Assembly (NCBI GenBank): GCA_029975965.1
Contig: JARKOV010000153.1
Span: forward strand, 1 to 35,845
Length of the DNA: 35,845 nucleotides
Source: Anaerolinea sp.
GTDB lineage: Bacteria; Chloroflexota; Anaerolineae; Anaerolineales; Anaerolineaceae
Reading direction: 5' to 3'
Shown: one piece after another, positions 32,910 through 35,845 of the stretch
Layout of the letters: every line of letters starts with the position of its first letter
Position numbering within the stretch: position 1 is the first letter of the stretch
Program-made: the position numbers and the translations under genes
Notes under the pieces: generated by a model
Seen by the model: only the letters and a program-made list of their open reading frames with translations
Database searches by the model: none
Told to the model about the DNA's origin: nothing

Positions 32910-34313
32910 TCACGATTGGTAGCGCCAACTCGAGCCTTCTTTGCTGTCTTCGACCACCACGCCCAGGTCCGCCAGCCGGTCGCGCACCAGGTCCGAAAGC
33001 GCCCACAGCTTCTGAGCGCGCAACTCGCGGCGCACTTCCAACAGCAGGTCGATGAACGGAGCAGCCGCCCGGCCTTGCTCCTTGGCCGATTCCAGGCGCA
33101 AGCCCAAAACGCCGGTCAGCTCGCGCAGCGTAGCCTGCGCCGTCGAGAGTTCCGCGTCGGTTGCGCCGTCGGCGCGCGCCTGGTTGATGCCGCGCACCAA
33201 CTCGAAGAGGTGGCTCAGCCCGCCGGAGGTGTTGAGATCATCGTCCATCATCTCGATAAAGCCTGCCCGCGCCGACTCGACCAGCTTCGAGAGCGCCGCT
33301 TGACCTGCCTCGGCAAGCCCCTTGGCCCCGGGGAGGGCCGGACGGAGGCCCGACTTCAGACGCTCCAGCGCCCGCTCCGACTGCTCGACCACTTCGTCGG
33401 TGTAGGTGAGCGGGTTGCGGTAACCCGAGTTGAGCACCAGCATGCGCAGCACATCGCCGTCGTGCTCTTTGAGGAAATCCTCGATCGTCACGAGGTTGCC
33501 CAGCGACTTCGACATTTTCTCGCCGCCCAACTGGAGCATGCCGTTGTGCACCCAGTAGCGCGCAAACGGCTTGCCGGTGTAGCTTTCGGTTTGGGCGATC
33601 TCGTTCTCGTGGTGCGGGAAGATTAAGTCGTTCCCGCCGCCGTGAATGTCGATCTGCTCGCCGAGGTGGCTGAGGTTCATCGCCGAGCACTCGATGTGCC
33701 AACCCGGCCGCCCCGGCCCCCATGGGCTGTCCCAGAAAGGCTCCCCCGGCTTAGCCGCTTTCCACAGCGCGAAGTCCATCGGGTTTTCCTTGATCTCACC
33801 GATGTCGATGCGCGCGCCGGCCTGCATATCCTCCAGCTTGCGCCCCGAGAGCTTGCCGTAATCGCCGTCGCGAGTCACCCGGAAATACACGTCCCCCTCG
33901 GCAGGATACGCGTAGCCCTTTTCGATCAGTCCCTCGATCATGCGGATGATCTGCGGAATCTCCTGCGTGGCGCGCGGGTTGACCGTGGCGGGCAAGATGT
34001 TCAGCATGGCGATCTGCGCGTTGAACTCGTCGATATAATTCTGCGCCAGTTGAAAAGCATCCATGCCCAACTGCTGAGCGCGGTTGATGATCTTATCGTC
34101 CACGTCGGTGAAATTGATCACCTGGCGCACTTCATAGCCGCGGAAGGTCAGGTAGCGCCGCAGCACGTCGAAGACCAGCGCGAACATGGCATGCCCGATG
34201 TGCGCCTTGTTGTACACGGTGACGCCGCAGACGTACATGCGCACCTTGCCCGGCTCGATCGTCTCGAAGTTTTCTTTCTTTCGGCTCAGCGTGCTGTAAA
34301 GCTTAATGCCCAT
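32910..34313 (-). CDS. cysS: Cysteinyl-tRNA synthetase
   Basis: A 467-residue class I synthetase. The HIGH motif is KAHIGHAMF, the KMSKS motif is intact, and zinc ligands are seen in [17 protein letters not shown] and [10 protein letters not shown]. It begins [19 protein letters not shown] 34313 is 4 nt after the stop of the PIN-TRAM gene, with GGGAG 7 nt upstream. The three genes PIN-TRAM, cysS and rlmB form one leftward operon. Confidence 0.98.
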   Translation of the reverse strand: MGIKLYSTLSRKKENFETIEPGKVRMYVCGVTVYNKAHIGHAMFALVFDVLRRYLTFRGYEVRQVINFTDVDDKIINRAQQLGMDAFQLAQNYIDEFNAQIAMLNILPATVNPRATQEIPQIIRMIEGLIEKGYAYPAEGDVYFRVTRDGDYGKLSGRKLEDMQAGARIDIGEIKENPMDFALWKAAKPGEPFWDSPWGPGRPGWHIECSAMNLSHLGEQIDIHGGGNDLIFPHHENEIAQTESYTGKPFARYWVHNGMLQLGGEKMSKSLGNLVTIEDFLKEHDGDVLRMLVLNSGYRNPLTYTDEVVEQSERALERLKSGLRPALPGAKGLAEAGQAALSKLVESARAGFIEMMDDDLNTSGGLSHLFELVRGINQARADGATDAELSTAQATLRELTGVLGLRLESAKEQGRAAAPFIDLLLEVRRELRAQKLWALSDLVRDRLADLGVVVEDSKEGSSWRYQS

Positions 34314-34317
34314 CTCC

Positions 34318-35415
34318 TCACTCCCTTTCAGGCCGCGCAAAGATCATCCGCCCGGCTGCCGTCTGCAGCACCTTGGTCACCAACACGTTGACCTCTTTAT
34401 CGATCAGGTCGCGCCCGCCCTCGATCACCACCATCGTCCCGTCCTCCATGTAGCCCACACCCTGCCCCACTTCCTTGCCTTCCTGGATGACGCGCACGCA
34501 GAGCATCTCGCCGGGCAGCAGCACGGACTTGACCGCGTTGGCCAGCTCGTTGATATTTAAAATGGTCACCCCTTGCAGCTCCGCCACGCGGTTGAGGTTG
34601 TAATCGTTGGTCAGGATCGGGCAGCGCATCTGCCGCGCCAGGATCACCAGCTTGTCATCCACCTCGCGGGTGCCCTCCACGTCGATGTCGGTGATGCGCA
34701 CCGGGATCGACGGCTCGCGCTGGAGCTGCGCCAGCACTTCCATGCCGCGCCGTCCGCGCTGGCGACGCAGCGAGTCAGACGAATCGGCAATGTACTGCAA
34801 TTCGGTCAGCACGAAGCGCGGAATCAAAAGTGAGCCGGGCAGAAAACCCGTCCGGGCGACGTCCGCTATCCGGCCGTCAATAATCACGCTGGTATCCAGC
34901 AAAATGGTGCGGCCTTCAGCCCAGTTCTGGGCGCTCTCCCCGCCGGTAGAAGCAGTTGCCTGGGCGGCGCCGGAGCGCGAGAAACCCTGGAAGATGCTGA
35001 AAATATCGTCTGACCGCATGTTGAAAACCGCCACGCCCAGGTAGCCCATCAGCACGACGCCGATGAACGGCATGACCCTGCCAAAGGGCGATGGCAGCAG
35101 CGACAGAGGGAACGCGAGCAAAGCCGCGATGACCAAACCAACCGTCAGACCCACCAGTGAAGCGAATAATGACCTTGCAGAAAGCCGAGATAATTGCGTG
35201 CGCAGCGCCTTGACCGGCCGCGTGGTAATAAATGGAGTCAGGATAAGTCCAGCCAATGCACCCACCATTCCGACAGTGAATGCGTATTGCTCCACGGTGA
35301 AGGCAAACGGCCCGGTTTCCTGGCCTGCCAGCCTGCCCAGGTAGGTTCCCCCGTACACTCCCAGGATGGAGAAAACGATCATCCCCACCAATCGAGCGAC
35401 AAAATCGGAACTCAT
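34318..35415 (-). CDS. PIN and TRAM domain membrane protein (YacL-like)
   Basis: A 365-residue protein in the style of Bacillus YacL. There are four N-terminal transmembrane helices (about 9-30, 44-63, 85-105 and 113-132). The PIN nuclease domain (about 165-285) has its acidic residues in [34 protein letters not shown] and [10 protein letters not shown]. The C-terminal TRAM domain (about 295-350) has [37 protein letters not shown] membrane-tethered RNase is the likely role, unproven. AGGAGGAA precedes the ATG. It heads the operon with cysS. Confidence 0.93.
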   Translation of the reverse strand: MSSDFVARLVGMIVFSILGVYGGTYLGRLAGQETGPFAFTVEQYAFTVGMVGALAGLILTPFITTRPVKALRTQLSRLSARSLFASLVGLTVGLVIAALLAFPLSLLPSPFGRVMPFIGVVLMGYLGVAVFNMRSDDIFSIFQGFSRSGAAQATASTGGESAQNWAEGRTILLDTSVIIDGRIADVARTGFLPGSLLIPRFVLTELQYIADSSDSLRRQRGRRGMEVLAQLQREPSIPVRITDIDVEGTREVDDKLVILARQMRCPILTNDYNLNRVAELQGVTILNINELANAVKSVLLPGEMLCVRVIQEGKEVGQGVGYMEDGTMVVIEGGRDLIDKEVNVLVTKVLQTAAGRMIFARPERE

Positions 35416-35536
35416 GGAAAAATTCCTCCTGTTTGGCGACCACTCAACCCCGTAGAACCCCCCAATCCTTTCAGCCAGGGTCGAGTTGTCTGCCTGTTAG
35501 ATTATTAAAGAGCAGGATAAGTGCGCTTGTATACGG

Positions 35537-35565
35537 ATGATAGCATCAGACGCAAGTCAAGTCAA
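35537..35565 (-). promoter_or_regulatory. Promoter of the PIN-TRAM/cysS/rlmB operon
   Basis: On the minus strand, TTGACT (35565-35560), a 17-nt spacer and TATCAT (35542-35537) with TGC upstream (extended -10). The leader is about 115 nt. Confidence 0.78.
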
Positions 35566-35607
35566 TGGAAGAAATGCTCATATGACGGGCGGAGCGAGCC
35601 CGATTTG

Positions 35608-35636
35608 TTGACACCCGCCGACCCCTGTGATAAAAT
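35608..35636 (+). promoter_or_regulatory. tRNA-Glu promoter
   Basis: TTGACA (35608-35613), a 17-nt spacer and TAAAAT (35631-35636). The start would be near 35643, seven nt before the mature tRNA. Confidence 0.9.
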
Positions 35637-35649
35637 CATGCCGCCAGAC

Positions 35650-35722
35650 GCCCCCATCGTCTAGCGGCCCAGGACGTGGCCCTCTCAAGGCCAAAACAGG
35701 GGTTCGAGTCCCCTTGGGGGCA
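35650..35722 (+). tRNA. trnE: tRNA-Glu (anticodon CTC)
   Basis: The acceptor stem GCCCCCA (35650-35656) pairs with TGGGGGC (35715-35721), discriminator A. The anticodon stem TGGCC/GGCCA encloses loop CTCTCAA, anticodon CTC. The T-stem AGGGG/CCCCT has loop TTCGAGT (35703-35709). CCA is not encoded. A T-rich run (CTTTTTATTTT) follows. Its 3' 20 bases and downstream flank are repeated at the window end. Confidence 0.95.
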
Positions 35723-35751
35723 CTTTTTATTTTAAGTAAGCCAATTATTTC
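35703..35751 (+). repeat. 49-bp direct repeat, copy 1 (3' end of tRNA-Glu and flank)
   Basis: From the T-loop of tRNA-Glu to ATTATTTC. Identical over 49 bp to 35797-35845, offset 94 bp. The bases just before the repeat differ (G versus A). Confidence 0.95.
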
Positions 35752-35796
35752 GAGGCTACCACGTCAAAACTGGGGTCCCCGCAGGGGGGGGTGTTA

Positions 35797-35845
35797 TTCG
35801 AGTCCCCTTGGGGGCACTTTTTATTTTAAGTAAGCCAATTATTTC
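35797..35845 (+). repeat. 49-bp direct repeat, copy 2 (orphan tRNA-Glu 3' end)
   Basis: Carries only the T-loop to acceptor part of the tRNA plus its T-rich flank. No matching 5' acceptor GCCCCCA is found at the right distance upstream, so it is not a second tRNA. The window stops exactly at the end of the exact match. It may be an attachment-site remnant, a tandem duplication, or an assembly edge. Confidence 0.85.

Noticed and set aside
32820..33626. Plus-strand frame (about 268 codons) opposite rlmB/cysS
   Set aside because: It is antisense to the synthetase and has no ribosome-binding site or recognisable domain.
35744..35816. Second tRNA-Glu at the window end
   Set aside because: Only the T-loop to acceptor 3' part is present; no 5' acceptor strand, D-arm or anticodon stem at the correct distance.

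Overview
The window looks like chromosomal core sequence from a member of the Chloroflexota, probably Anaerolineae-like. That placement is an inference. It rests on a moderately high-GC genome with Gram-positive-type control elements (a GAAC-N4-GTTC SOS box, CIRCE, a T-box and an L10 leader), a DnaK operon headed by hrcA, an RRM protein with a glycine/arginine-rich tail, and two secreted proteins that share a short C-terminal motif I associate with this phylum. No phage, transposase or CRISPR array was seen. The right edge carries a partly duplicated tRNA gene.

Left part (1-4210, + strand): the translation/transcription block tuf (3' end), rpmG, tRNA-Trp, secE, nusG, rplK, rplA, rplJ, rplL. 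It contains three RNA autoregulatory structures: two matching L1-binding elements (before rplK and before rplA) and an L10 leader with a terminator/antiterminator switch. A strong terminator closes the block after rplL, and rpoBC does not follow. lexA converges on it from the right. The lexA promoter has an SOS box inside its spacer, and the LexA cleavage site is Ala-Ser rather than Ala-Gly.

Middle-left (5.0-15.4 kb): accessory and poorly known genes. These are a secreted beta-propeller protein with two tandem ~200-residue repeats, a PyrK-like/PyrD-like gene pair lacking the usual dihydroorotate dehydrogenase catalytic residues, dtd, a secreted caspase-fold-like protein, a large uncharacterised protein with a nucleoside-phosphorylase-like C-terminus paired with a methyltransferase, a cold-shock-type RRM protein with a long structured leader, and a DUF429-like protein.

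Centre (15.5-25.2 kb, all - strand): an ECF sigma factor with its DUF5667-type partner, then a long heat-shock operon read right to left, hrcA-grpE-dnaK-dnaJ-prmA-gatB-GNAT. It starts at a near-consensus promoter followed by a perfect CIRCE.

Right part (25.2-35.8 kb): a GNAT protein, a UbiA prenyltransferase, a ConA-like-fold protein, a TolB-like lipoprotein, serS with a T-box leader, a DUF456 membrane protein, a GyrI-like protein and a PHP phosphoesterase. These are followed by a leftward operon of a PIN-TRAM membrane protein, cysS and rlmB, and finally tRNA-Glu(CTC), whose 3' end is repeated exactly 94 bp downstream at the window edge.

Several genes (7690, 14679, 25660 on -, 27640) have a -10 hexamer ending exactly 6 nt before the start codon, and no well-placed Shine-Dalgarno. 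They are probably transcribed as leaderless mRNAs.
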